Assembly: GCA_026874595.1 (NCBI GenBank)
Contig: CM049309.1
Coordinates: forward strand, 39,323,079 to 39,387,078
Source of the DNA: Sipunculus nudus
Lineage: Eukaryota > Annelida > Sipuncula > Golfingiida > Sipunculidae
DNA: 64,000 bases
Direction: 5' to 3'
In this document: positions 12,247-24,236 of the stretch, in pieces
Numbering within the stretch: the first letter of the stretch is position 1
Layout of the letters: each line of letters opens with the position of its first letter
The notes under the pieces: generated by a model
What the model was told of the DNA's origin: nothing
Databases searched by the model: none
The model's input: only the letters and a program-made list of their open reading frames with translations
Made by a program: the position numbers and the translations under genes

Positions 12247-12526
12247 AATATAAAGGAAACAAATTTAATCAGACAATTTTACTACCAAATTTTGCCCGAC
12301 ATTTTTGGGCAAACGTATTGTTGCACTCATCAGGTAAGACTGTTTGGTAAGTCTTATGACACAAACACACACATAAATTTATACAAATATAGATGAATCA
12401 AATTTTGTCAGATATTTTTACTACCAAATTTTACCAGACATTTTCGTGCAAATTTATTGTTGTACTCATCAGGTAAGACTGCATGTCTGGTGACTCTTGT
12501 GACACAAGCACCCACATATACATGTT

Positions 12527-12602
<76 letters not shown>

Positions 12603-13412
12603 CATGAATGATTATAACATTTAAATATAGATATAGACATTTAAATATAGACAGATATAACATTTAAAACATAAAACATGGTCACATGCTTAACATTAGG
12701 CGTAACTAACTGTAGCATGAATGTACGATTGTAATATAACTTAAAATCAACTCAATCAAATCAACAAAATAAGTTGAGAAAGAAACCGGATGAACGTGAT
12801 TCTAAACATGTACCAACGTGATACTATAATCATGTATATCTATTTTTGTTTCCTTGAATCATACATTTTCAGCATGATGGATATAAACGCCATAAGAATA
12901 AATGATAATGAGGGATTATTAAATAATTAAATTAACGGGTCAGCTTCATTAAATAAAATATAGGATTTCTCTTGTTCACTTATTAATTGCCTGGTAAAAT
13001 AATATATATGTTTTAAGGAAATAACTCGATTCCGATAACTCCGGTGCACGGTTATATATTGTTTACACAGGTTTATTTATCGCGATGAACCCTGCACCAG
13101 TGCATACGCTATCAGGACAGCCTTTGAACTTATCAACAGTCATCAAGTCGATGGTTTTATCGGACCAGAGTGCGCCGAAGGTACTAATTGTTTAATTATT
13201 ATTGTTTTATTGTTTTTAAATGATATCCGAATGTACTAGTTATTTTATCATTATTGTTTTATTGTTATTAAGTGATGTTCGAAGCGAACATTATTTGCTT
13301 ATTTTCCAATTATAATTAAATGATAATATCGTGTATTTTTTATTGTTATTTGGTTACATCATTTGAAAGGTGTAAACGTTGAAGGGTTAAATTACAATCA
13401 ATGTATGTATAA

Positions 13413-13472
<60 letters not shown>

Positions 13473-16125
13473 TTCATGCATTGACATGCCATGTGGGGCA
13501 TCAGTTATGGACACAGATGTTTGACCTATATAAAGATGTGTGATTTGTTGCTTATTGAGAATATAATAAGTATATAAAATGGCAGGTAAATTATTTGAGG
13601 CCGAAGGTAAAGCAGATATCGAGGGCTGGGGGGGGGGGGGGGCAGGGTTTTTGAATAGTCATTAATACATGACTCGTCACAGGTAGGTATTTATAGTTAA
13701 TCGATCAGAGGTGAAATTTGTTCAGAACCCCCCCCCCCCATCTCCAGAATATGCATATTATTTTACTTCATTTGCTTTTAGGGTGTAATGCAATGCCATT
13801 ATATCATTTATGCAAATATCATAAATATGCGGCTATTATTTCCTTATTTAGGTTTATCACAAGTTGCCCATCTCGCTGCCTACTGGAACCTGCCAGTGTT
13901 TACACCTGGTGGCATCATCCCTGAGTTTAGCGACAAGACCGAATTTTCCACGCTAGTACGGGTGGCGCCATCTTACAGCAGCACCGGAAATATTCTCCTG
14001 GAAGTTGTCAAGTTTTTTAATTGGAACAAAGCCAGCATGGTCCAGTTTGGTGATAAATATGAATTCTGTGAATATGGAGGCGAATTTGTAAAGGAACGTT
14101 TCAGCCAAAACGAAATCGAGCTCTCTGATTGGATAAAATCCACAGACGCCATCAGTTCGTCTGAAGCAGAAAATATTCTGGAGAAAATAAACAAATCATC
14201 TGAAGGTCGGTAACTTAATACATGTTCTCGAATTCATAAGCTAATTCATCCTAAACGTTATAGAAATAACTCGGTATTCCTAATGTTAACATGTCCTTAA
14301 AGGGACATAATCAGGAGCTAAAGTATGGCTATTCTTTCACTCTATCTGTTCAGTTTTGCTTTATACAAATGTTTCCCAGCAAAACCATCCCAGCACACGG
14401 TCTCATTTCCTCGCATACGGCTGTTTAACACCATGTTATGGCTCTGTGTGTTGGTAAACACAGTTTGTTTACCATAACAAGTCTGCGTGGCCCGAGGTCC
14501 GATTAAGAGGGGCTACACGCTGTGTTTCAGCCAGCAGAAACATGTATTACATTTTTTTTGGGCCAATTCAGACCGGGCATTTCCAGACTGACGTGTGTTT
14601 TGGCTCAGCGATGCACACGGCCCCACGCGCTGTGTTTATGTTGACACCTTTCATCGCGCCCGGTCCACTGTTTTAACATTTGTTTACAGGAGAAAGCAAA
14701 CGGTTTCAGGACAATTTTTTTCAGGTACATATTTATTTTAAAGGGAAGAAGCTATTTTTCATGTTAACTCAAAATGCTTTATAGGTGATTGGGCCCCGTT
14801 AAATTTGTATTTATTTTCACAAGTTATTTCAGATATTAATCATGCTTTCTTTTGATAAGCATTTTCTTTTACAGTACTTATTTTATGCGGCGATATATAC
14901 AGCCAAAACACTCTTCTTCTTGCCACAAAGTCACGTGACATGATAGGTTCTCGCGTGTACTTGGTGGCCAATCACTATCCACAAAGTTTCATCACCGCGC
15001 CATGGACTACCCTCGGCTCGGATAACGAAACCACTTCTCTACGAGAAATATATAATTCTGTCCTACAGGTAAACTCCAGTGTGTCGCGTTATTATATCTA
15101 ATTTCAAAGCAAAGATAATTATGTAAATAATATGCGAATATTATCTGTTTCTTTGTTTCCTCCAATAAGGGTTTTAGAACGTCTAATGTTTTTGAATTCA
15201 TGAAGTCCCATGGCTACAGATTGTATGGTTTACCCGACGGATTGTTGGACAGATCTTTCCAAAGACGTTTGGACACACATTCCTTGCAAAGCATGAAGAG
15301 ACCAGCTAACTCCTACATATTATCATTAATACAGATGTTAAGACTCGATTGGGAGCAAAATTACCGATGAATGATCACTTTATCTGCAAATATGTGCACT
15401 CACTGTAAAGAAAATGAGATATTTCTTTTTCTCCACTGGGCTCTTGGTACCTACCGGTTGTAACAATAAAATTGAAAACAATCTCACAGACGCATTTTTA
15501 CGCGATATAATCATATATTGTTGCAGCTTGATGCAAAGTATGTTTGTTTTCTAAATAAAGTTAATGAAATGACTTTCTGTCCCATAACAAGCGCTAGAAT
15601 TACACGTCAATGCCCCATGCCGATCCTCAGGGCAAACTCTCAATGGAGTACCCTGTATCGCTATCCATGCAAATCATGGTAGGGTGGTACATACTGCCGT
15701 TAGTATCCCTATGCACTGCGAGCTTAAGAAATTATGATAAAATAATTCTAGATTTCTGTTGGGCCTGTGGTGACTGCAAGAACTGGTCTACCTTCAAATG
15801 ATATTCTGGACCAGACTACCTTCCTGTTACGTGAGAACGAGTCAATAGGGGACGATATGATCAACAGTGAACCCTTGCCAGTAATGCTCAACAGTACCTT
15901 ATAGTCTTTAATTTGGAGTTTCTATATAATGTGTGAAAATTAATCAGTTAATGAAATATAAACCGACAGATTTTAATCGCGCATATCCATATACTGTTCG
16001 GATAACTCTCACAGGCGATAGGGCACATTACAGTAGCTGTATCGATTAATATGATCTTATGGTAAAATAATCTTCCGTTTGGAGAAAATTAGAAACGCAC
16101 AAATTCTTATACTCTCTCTCTCTCT

Positions 16126-16205
<80 letters not shown>

Positions 16206-19096
16206 AGAGAGAGAGAGAGAGAGAGAATTTAGCATACATGTATGTTCAATATCCAAATATTTAGCGAATTGATTTCCAGATGTCCACGTTTGCACGTTAT
16301 CTTCATGACACGATTTACATGTACCTGATGACCTTGAAAGCATTTCTCAAGCAAGGGGGTTCGTCGAAGGACGGGAGGCGCTTCTTCAATCTCTCGCAAC
16401 ACGTCACTTTCAAAGGTTTCGGAATCATTTGTGGATTTATTGAATTTATTTCCCATCAAATAAAAGTAGCATTAGTCACGTGCACCATGCATATGCACTT
16501 TATTAATCATGATGACAATATGATGACAATTAAATGTATTGTACCTGACACAAAACTTTGTAACTATTGCCATTCTCTGTCCTTTGAACCATTACACTGT
16601 CATAGGTTGATTGCTTTTCCTTAAATCCTCTTAGCCAAATAGACTGTCATCCTGGAAACTTATATTCCTGGTTCTCCTTTGAATATCCAGCGCATAATAA
16701 CCTTCTCTCATAATGATCATAAGAGTTATGTTTTATCCGCCCTTCTTTTTATTTTCCATATAAATTTATCTTTTCTTTGAATAAACTTCTCTCTAGACCT
16801 ACCAGGTCCCTGGTATCTGCATTTGCTACTTATATATGTAACGTAAAACGTAATTCCTGACCTCGATATACGCAATTGATAGAAGAATATCTGTATTGGC
16901 TTATGCGTAATAATGGTACGGCAAGCGCGAATTAGTTATGTAATTTGCCGCTAGGTAGAAGAATCCTTTACTGTTCCACATAGCCTTGGGTGCTGCCATA
17001 AAGCGGTATATAGCGCCATACCGGCAGGGTCAATGAAAAAGAAACGTTTCCCCGTCTTTATTAGGTTTGTCGGGTCGGGTCAGGATGGATGACAACGCCG
17101 ACCGCCAGCCGGTTTATTGGTTATGGAAACTGGCGCCAGAGGGCGATAAATTTGAAAAGTGGGCTGATGTCGAAATGTCAAGACAGTCAGGAGAAGTAGG
17201 TGAACTGCAGCATATTTAAATACTTTAATGCCTTCCGATTTAAGGTTTTTGCCTTAAGAGACATTAAGATGCATTAATTTATACATAACTACGGAATAAT
17301 AAAATCTTAAGCAAGATTTATGGAAAAAAAAGTTGTTGACCAAGGCTTGTTCTATATTTGGTTGTGGCTTTGCCATCTTCTACTTCAGTTAAACCGTTTA
17401 TGTTATATAATTATTAGGTTTCTATATTATAATTTTATTTTCTCAAGCGCATTAACATCATCAATCCTGGAACAACTGAACAGACACCACGTGACATGAG
17501 CACACGTGATTTGCAGGACAACATGGGGAGTGAATTGGGTGAATCCATTTTCTTTCTAAATGGCATATATATTTTCCTTTCTAATTCTATTTGCCTCTTT
17601 AACCAAGGCAATTTAACCAATGTCGGTCAAACATACATAGAAAATATTTAGGTGACACGCTAACTCAACCAGTATTTTATCTTCCATGTAGAGTTTAATC
17701 ACCAAATCCATTTTGCATGCTCCAAGCGACATCTGTATAACCCAGTCCAAACATTCTAGCTAAAATGTTATTTTTTACTTTAATATAAACACCACATCAT
17801 TCTACACCCCCAAAGAGGCTCTGACCGGTAAAGGTTTATTGAAAGCCATCTCCTTTGAGCGACTTTGGGCCTCATTTTAAGAACCTCAACTTCCGCCAAG
17901 AATGTGTAGATACCCCCGAGGGCCCCCAAACTTCCACATTAGACAGAAGCTCGTAGGCATTTATATCGGGCTGGTAAGCCTATCTGGAGTCGTGATACAA
18001 GCTATAGGGAGGAATGTCCTGCAAAAGTCATCCATTCTGTTGCATTAATACAGTGGAAAACAGCCGTTAATCTTCGCATTCGGTTACGAGTGATGAATAA
18101 CACAAAATAATACGTGTGAACGGACAAAACATATTGAAAATCCTTCTCTTTGGTAACGGGTCATGTCCTGTATCACGTACATTTTTACTATTGCCCAATA
18201 ACCTGTGTGAGACGAGTTTTGCTTGTATTCATGCGGTCAGAAATGCAACAAAAATGGAGAGGGTTTTACAAATATGCTGGGTTAAACGGGTTTTTCTCGC
18301 TCATGGTAGGTGTTGTTAGTAAGTATACTAAAAAGCTATCGATTTGGTCTGGTTTACGTCATGTAACATACTTGTTGGCCATAAGGCCTTGTCAGAAAAA
18401 TGACGAAAATAATTGCAATCACATCGAGGGTTACAACCAATTTAGCTGAAAATGTTACAAGATGTAAAGGAACTCTGACGTTAACACGCTGGTCGTAGAC
18501 TCTCTTCAGGGGGCCGAAAGGGGAATACAACAGACAGCCCCTCACTAATCTGAAAATAAGTCAATTTATCTGAAAATGTCTCTTTTGCCGTGTATGCGCT
18601 TCTTTCAACTTCGAACAAGCGAGTGTTAATGTCACTCTTTTTCTTATCTTTAGCGCAAGACGTGGTCATAATCGTTGCATTCTTTGGTGTAGGGCTTCTG
18701 CTCATAATTGTCGTCGTGAACATGAGGTATTTGATTACTTAGTACTATCCACAAAAAACACACATAATTATGCAGATTATATTTAAATCATTCATTTTAC
18801 ACTGGAGTCACATTGTTTTGACACTGTTAAGGTAACAACTTAAGATTAAAAATAAGGAATGCTATAATTATGCCTTGTGGGGTCACCGTCCGAATAGATT
18901 AAATAAGTTTATATGATTGATTTGAACTACATTTATGGATTTACTACATTGATTTATTGTTTGCTAATTGTTTATTTTAAGGTGTCGTTTATGGCTGGAT
19001 CGACACAAGCATAAGGCCTGCTCAAGGAACGCTTTTACTGAAGCAGAAAAAGCCAGGACAGGAACAGAAAAATGTCATTCTGACCTTACGCAATGA
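11775..19096 (+). CDS. NPR3-like: natriuretic peptide receptor-like, clearance-type receptor, copy 2
   Basis: Nine recognised exons (11775-11974, 13071-13180, 13852-14205, 14875-15068, 16280-16415, 17065-17195, 17448-17538, 18654-18726, 18982-19096) join in consistent phase and encode about 467 residues. One further exon of about 35-40 residues, phase 0-0, must lie in 15069-16279 and was not identified. Order: signal peptide, ANF-receptor ligand-binding domain, Ser/Thr-containing linker, one transmembrane helix, 38-residue tail. Family landmarks are the Cys pair in RDEPC...GPEC, the AHLAAYWNLPVFTPG and RVAPSY blocks, the second Cys pair (YEFCEY and LILCGD), YLHDTIYMY and the GRVRMDDNADR strand. 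Four N-glycosylation sequons are visible (NNT, NKS, NET, NLS). No kinase-homology or cyclase domain follows, so it should bind a peptide at the cell surface and either clear it or signal through the short tail. Whether it is orthologous to vertebrate NPR3 cannot be settled here. Confidence 0.85.
12209..12530. repeat. (TA)n then a tandem duplication of about 139 bp
   Basis: After (TA)n at 12209-12242, two diverged copies (about 12247-12383 and 12386-12522) share TACTACCAAATTTT, CAGACATTTT-like sequence, ATTGTTG, ACTCATCAGGTAAGACTG and GACACAA. The block lies in intron 1 of receptor copy 2. A second (TA)n tract follows at 12534-12602. Confidence 0.8.
13071..13180 (+). CDS. NPR3-like: copy 2 receptor exon 2
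   Basis: TTTACACAG|G to GCCGAAG|GTACTA, 110 bp, phase 2-1. It encodes FIYRDEPCTSAYAIRTAF and then HQVDGFIGPECAEG. The DEPC and GPEC cysteines correspond to the first conserved disulfide of the family. Confidence 0.9.
13415..13468. repeat. (TA)n microsatellite in intron 2
   Basis: AT dinucleotide run. Poly-G (about 13628-13642) and poly-C (13730-13739) runs follow in the same intron. Confidence 0.95.
13852..14205 (+). CDS. NPR3-like: copy 2 receptor exon 3
   Basis: TTATTTAG|GT to TCTGAAG|GTCGGT, 354 bp, phase 1-1. It carries AHLAAYWNLPVFTPGGII, LVRVAPSYSSTGN, FFNWNKASMVQF and KYEFCEYGG. These match the core of the ANF-receptor domain, including the RVAP(S/A)Y motif and the cysteine after the KY(E) block. 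Confidence 0.93.
14875..15068 (+). CDS. NPR3-like: copy 2 receptor exon 4
   Basis: TTTTACAG|TA to CTACAG|GTAAAC, 194 bp, phase 1-0. It reads VLILCGDIYSQNTLLLA, then SRVYLVANHYPQSF and NETTSLREIYNSVLQ. LCGD supplies the partner of the cysteine in exon 3; the pattern matches the second lobe of natriuretic receptors. Confidence 0.9.
15170..15250 (+). other. candidate for the missing exon 5 (unresolved)
   Basis: A good pyrimidine tract and AATAAG acceptor precede an open frame starting in the required phase 0: GFRTSNVFEFMKSHGYR. The F-EF-K pattern resembles the family segment expected here. No donor in the required phase 0 is visible, so the end is undefined. A second candidate, with acceptor TTGTTGCAG at 15527, reads LDAKYVCFLNKVNE and has the same problem. 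Confidence 0.25.
16111..16226. repeat. self-complementary microsatellite (CT)n(TA)n(GA)n
   Basis: A CT run (16111-16162, one interruption) passes directly into TA (to about 16202) and then GA (to 16226). The CT and GA arms are reverse complements around the TA core, so the tract can fold into a long hairpin or cruciform. It ends 53 bp before receptor exon 6. Confidence 0.93.
16280..16415 (+). CDS. NPR3-like: copy 2 receptor exon 6
   Basis: GATTTCCAG|ATG to TTCAAAG|GTTTCG, 136 bp, phase 0-1. It reads MSTFARYLHDTIYMYLMTL, then GGSSKDGRRFFNLSQHVTFKG. This aligns with the family block of the type FxDAILLYVxAL...G..KDG......W..TFEG. Confidence 0.88.
17065..17195 (+). CDS. NPR3-like: copy 2 receptor exon 7
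   Basis: TTTATTAG|GT to GGAGAA|GTAGGT, 131 bp, phase 1-0. It reads GLSGRVRMDDNADRQPVYWL, then WKLAPEGDKF. G.(S/A)G.V..D.N.DR is the conserved end of the ligand-binding domain in natriuretic receptors. Confidence 0.88.
17448..17538 (+). CDS. NPR3-like: copy 2 receptor exon 8: juxtamembrane linker
   Basis: TTATTTTCTCAAG|CGC to GAATTGG|GTGAAT, 91 bp, phase 0-1. It encodes 30 residues beginning RINIINPGTTEQTPRDMS. It carries little family signal, but the pyrimidine tract, open frame and phase all fit exactly between exon 7 and the transmembrane exon. Confidence 0.65.
18654..18726 (+). CDS. NPR3-like: copy 2 receptor exon 9: transmembrane helix
   Basis: TTATCTTTAG|CG to AACATGAG|GTATTT, 73 bp, phase 2-2. 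It encodes QDVVIIVAFFGVGLLLIIVV then VNMR, a single membrane span with a basic end. Phase and size match the transmembrane exon at 5324-5399. Confidence 0.82.
18982..19096 (+). CDS. NPR3-like: copy 2 receptor exon 10: cytoplasmic tail
   Basis: TTTATTTTAAG|G begins this exon; its first base completes the Arg codon. The tail reads CRLWLDRHKHKACSRNAFTE and ends CHSDLTQ at TGA 19094-19096. It is Cys-containing and unlike the Pro/Arg-rich tail of copy 1. Overlapping AATAAA signals follow at 19150 and 19154. Confidence 0.82.
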
Positions 19097-19149
19097 AATC
19101 ATTCGAACTTATTATTTGTTTTTTTTTTTATTTACAAATCAATACATAC

Positions 19150-19159
19150 AATAAATAAA
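19150..19159 (+). terminator. polyadenylation signal of receptor copy 2
   Basis: Two overlapping AATAAA hexamers begin at 19150 and 19154, about 55 bp after the stop codon. Confidence 0.55.
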
Positions 19160-20541
19160 ATGATGATTATATGTTTGATAGTTATCATGTATTACAAATG
19201 TGCATATATGTAAAGTCAATACGCATTTGAAAATATATGTTGAATAAGAACGTGACCTGAGACCACAAAGACCTCCGCCTGGGTCCTAATGAGACTTCAC
19301 AGCAAGACATGTTGACATGGTGCAACGCCATTAAAGGTACCCATTCATCTACCTTGTGAAAAAGAATTTATGTGATTTCTGGCTTCCTCTGCGTATATAT
19401 AAATGATCTAAGGGTATAATTTTGGCTGTAAAAGTTCTAATAACGCCTTCGTGATGGATATATGAATTAACTTGTTTCCCAACAAAATGTTTGTAAACAC
19501 TGCAATGTTGACAAACGGGAAAAACATGTAACCTAAGGTGGTGGGTTGCATATATGCAGAGGTAGAAAGTCACTTGTTGCAAAACGCCATTTGCAAAGCT
19601 TTGGCTTATCTGACTTGCTGCCAGATGCCCTTGTTGAATTTGTCTTGATTATTTTGGCGGGCTCACACATATATTATATACACGGTGATATAAACAAAAC
19701 AAGCAGCCTGTGAGCGTTGACATCCACGTTTTCTGGTCTAATTTTATAAAAGATATTACCTTTAGATTATAAAGGTCAGATGGATGATTAGGACCGTCTA
19801 ACTGGGTTGCTCGATAACGATGGCTCTGGTGCTGGACAGGGACAAAAGCAGTGACCGTTTGTCACAAAAGAAAAGAAACCACTGAATTAAAAACATGAAA
19901 TGGTGATTCAGATCAACTCAGAAATGTAATGGTTTGTTTCCGTGGGTGTTATACGAAACCTCCACAAATTTCATAAAAAATCTGTGAAGTACACTTTGCA
20001 CAGGGTTGCTGACAAACACATTAAACTAGACTTCTTGTAGCTGTCATACGACAGTCACGGATATCCACCCCCCCCCCCCCCGGCAACCGACGACCCCCCC
20101 CCCCCTTCCCCAGTTCTCCTATATTGGGTATTCCCATTGATCTAATTTTTTATCCTTTTCTAACAGTCTAGGAAGAAGTGTAATTCTGTAAAACAAATGA
20201 AATTTTGTCGTTGTTTTTTAGTTCTCACAGATGAGCTGAAATGCTGACGTCACATATTTGTAATTTCCATACTATTCCAAAGCTTTTTAAGATATCGCTA
20301 CCCAACTTGCCGCTGCACTCCTACATTGTAAATGACACATGTCCGTAAAAGATTTATCTTTCTGGGTCAAATGGTTTATCCGGGAACGCGGGATAGGTGG
20401 AGATAATAACCTAGGCCAAAACATAATACCTTTTGCCACCTGGCACAGGTATTAAGAAGTAAAGATAGGAGAGGCCCTATGTACCGAGTATGATGTCTTC
20501 CTTAAATTTTTATCACTGATTTTGATTCCATGTGTTGCTTG

Positions 20542-20594
<53 letters not shown>

Positions 20595-23500
20595 TATTAT
20601 CCGTTTTTTTAGACGAATACGGAGGAGCTGGGTTTGTCATGGGCAGAGTTTACGTAGTTTATTATAGATGGCGCTGCGATAGACTGCGATAGAAATCATG
20701 TCAAACCCCTAAGGATTTATGGAACAAATATAAAATAAAATACCTGCTGGTAACACACTTGGTATCATTCAAGATACTCTGAGGTCGAAAACGGACATTT
20801 AAGAGGCGCAGTACTGAGGAACTGCGCGTGACAAACACTCGGTGCCACCACTATCAATTATAAAAGATATAAAGAGTTCATTATTTTGCACTTGAAGACC
20901 AGTTTAGTTTCATCCGTGATTCGCCATAACTGGGTATAGGTTTTGAGTTATTTGAGATGCAGTTAACCGCGTCGCATACCGGTTGGAACACTGTGAGATA
21001 ATCAAGCCTTGTTTCAGAGTAACAAAGTGCTTTTTGCCTTGATGCACAATCGTGGTTGCCGGCAGATGGCGCTGCAATAGATCCTTCGAAAAATAATTTG
21101 AAATTGTTCTGGATTTAAGGTGAAATAAGGAAAATATACCATCTTGGACACATTTTGCATCATTCCCACAGTTCAGGATAAATACGTGGGCACAAATTAA
21201 GGAGTTTCGCAATAAGAGTCCGGTGTGACCACCGTCAAATAACCCATAGACGAAAAGACGCAGTGCTGAAATATCTACAGACCCAAATTTCACCAGCATC
21301 GCTGAAGAAAGGACCTGAAAATGTATATAGATATTAGATTCATATTCATAATGACGTCCTAGGAATGGGCGGATATAAAAATTATGATTTTAAGCGCAGT
21401 TGACTATAAATCATCTGAGCTATGGTGATCATGTTTTGTCCGTCGTCCGTCCGGTCGTCCGTCAACAGAGGACAGATTATAACAGTTGGACCTAGAAAAT
21501 TTTGATTGTACATCGTGGGATGTCCTTGTAAATCTCTTGGGAAACCTTTGGTCACTTTGGCCTATGTAGGGCTTGTTGTCTCACCCCAGAATAATTTAAA
21601 AATTGATGCAGAAAAGCTCGAGATCAGTATATCTTTCAGCAAATAATGCATGAATTTCCATGAATATTGCTTTGCTTATTGTTCATGGACGCATTTAATC
21701 AGTTGCTGGAGACAGATGGCGCCACTTTTATTTTTCGTAATTTTTACGCATTTTTTTCTCTAATTTCAGACTGTAAAATGATAGTATCAGTTTCACAGCT
21801 GTGAGGGATGCCATTTCACCCTGTTAGCAGACTTATATTCTTCACAACACTATCAGAAAACAAGCGTCACAGTTTCCTTTATACATGTTTTAATCCATGA
21901 TTGAGCGGCGTATGTTGTCTTAAATTTCCGCTCATTCGAAAATTTGTTAATAAAGAGACACACTTTTTGTTTGCTAAAGTTATGTTTATAAAATTTAAGT
22001 GTTAAACTAGAAATCTGAAATTGAGTAAAGCAAATCAATACAGAAATATTAAAAGTATAGAATTTCATTCGCATTGTTAAGCGGATGTACATATTTAAAG
22101 AAGACAGAGCATACAAGAGTTATGATTTCAGCTGTTATATCCCACAGCTATTATTTCCCATTCTCATGCAAATGGTAATACTTGTATGAAGTAACTGATT
22201 GTAGATATGTATAATTAAATGAAATTTGAGGTTTATATTCAATCTGATAACCCAGCACTATCATTCATAAAATTCTGTTTCACTGTATGTAAAGATGTAT
22301 AGTTAGAAATAAGCCTGAATAAGGGCAAAACGGTTTGATTTAATGTTGCGTCTGGTTTCAGTGTTGAAGTTGGGGGAAGGGAGGAAGGCATAGAAACATG
22401 ATTCACTAACTTTTTTAAAATAAACTGTTGGGAGCCTAGGTTTTTCATAATTTAGCAAATAACCCGGAAACCAATGAAAATATACCTTTACCAAAGTTAC
22501 CATTGCTCCTCTATACGTCTTGCACTACTACTACTACTACTACTACTAATAATAATAATATCAATCCTTAGTTTGGCATAATTGAAATGTCATTAGGTGT
22601 ATAAAATGGCATTAAGAAAACAATTCTGTTCCTTGGTCGTCTATGTATAGACAAAATAATATGTATTATCTTTCCTTTCACACCATACTTTAGAATCAAC
22701 TTGAGCGAGCACTTCGGTACTAATGGTGACATTTGCGACCTTCTGTGAAAATATACTCTTTCTGGTAACATATAGCTAAAGCAATGCCTGATCCATGCTT
22801 TCCTTCCAAAATCACGGGTAAGACAGTGTCATACGCCATGATTTCACGTGAAGAATGGGCAGAATACTTTATATTGTGAGGATGAGTGACTATGATTTGT
22901 TTAACTTCACACATAATCAGAGAGATCGATTTCGGTCGTTCATAATCAATGTATTGCTTATGGTTGTAGGGATCATCCTACATTATGTAGAAGTTTGGCC
23001 AAAAAAGAATTAAGGATCTGTACCTTTATTGTCACCGACTATTTTTTTTTTTCTATAATGCCGCGCGCTATTCGATTTAGCGCCATTTCGGCTCTCTGAC
23101 ATTAGAGAATCTGCGATCAGCGTACATGGCTGTTAGAGTACATCTTTCAACGGAGAACGCACTTTAAATAAGGCGCTTTGAGGCTGCAAATACTTCGTCA
23201 TTTTTTAGAATGCCTCATGGCCTACAGGTATACGCTTGCACTAGATATAAACCAGACCAGTCGTACGTTAGCTTTTTTAGCATACTTTCTAACAACATCT
23301 ACCATGAGCGAGAAAAATTCCGTTTTAACTTAAATTGGTCAATCCTTCTGCATGTTTGTTGAATTTCTGACCGTATGAATACAATTCATCATTTCTAGCC
23401 TAATGTTAAGATTATATATGGCCTGTTTACCACAATATCAATGACTTTGTATATTCTTATATCTATTTTCTATAAATTAACGCGAATGGGCCTACTGTAC

Positions 23501-24193
23501 TCTTCAGTATTAGAGGAAACAAAGAATAAAGCACAGAGCACGTTTCAGAAGCAGGTCCAGCATTATTGGGAAGGGTCCAGGGGGTCTTGATCTCCGTCAT
23601 CTTTTCAGCCGACGCAACCTTTACTTTAATTAACGTGTCAAACCAATTTCTGCGGTCTATAGAACCCCACTGCCCCGCCCCCTCCTTCCGTCCTCTTAAA
23701 AGTATTCTCGTTAGTCTTTAATGGGTAATCTTGGATCCGCCCCTAGGTTAACGTTCTTATATGGAAAATTAACCATTAATGCCTGTCAATGAACGAGGCA
23801 CTGATGGAAAATCAGACGCTTTTCAGCCCTGAAGTATATCTGTCATATTAAACACACACACACACAAACACACATATTAATAACAAAGTTACATCAATTT
23901 TACCAGCAAAAAACATATTATGTCGCCCATGTGAGCCAAAAAAATGTTTAAACACATTCATTTACAAGGTAAGACGGAGTATGAACAGACACATTTGGTC
24001 GCTGCAGGCGGCTACTGGAAGAAATACTTTTATGCTTTCACGACAGATGGCGCCTCTGTAAAACGTAAACTATCGTCTGCATGATTCCGGGAAAACCAAA
24101 CTGACGTATTCCTGACGCCTTCCTGATCAAAGTGCTGCGTTCTTTCTGCGCGGTGTGTCAAGAGACAGCATCTCGCTGAAGGGCACAATAATC
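19160..24193. other. intergenic DNA before TUT1
   Basis: No gene is supported. It contains poly-C runs at about 20067-20105, a (TA)n run at 20545-20591, a (CTA)n(ATA)n run at 22527-22560, a diverged member of the TTTAGCTCAGCTGAC repeat family from about 21388, and at 23185-23470 a repeat also present at 51418-51810. AGATGGCGC-type motifs recur at about 20667, 21063, 21715 and 24044. Confidence 0.5.
23185..23470 (+). repeat. interspersed repeat, copy A
   Basis: It matches 51418-51810 in the same orientation, sharing blocks such as ATAAACCAGACCA, CATGTTTGTTGAATTT, TGACCG.ATGAA and GTTTACCACAATAT. No coding content was recognised. Confidence 0.75.
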
Positions 24194-24236
24194 ATGTCGT
24201 TTCACTGTGACTTGTGTGACATTGACGTGTCATCGG
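24194..24236 (+). CDS. TUT1: TUT1 exon 1: start and zinc-finger cysteines
   Basis: ATG at 24194 reads MSFHCDLCDIDVSS and ends in phase 1 at TCGG|GTAAGA. The two finger cysteines are here and the histidines are in exon 2. Joining gives C-x2-C-x12-H-x5-H, the U1-like finger expected at the N-terminus of TUT1, which fixes the start. Confidence 0.88.
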
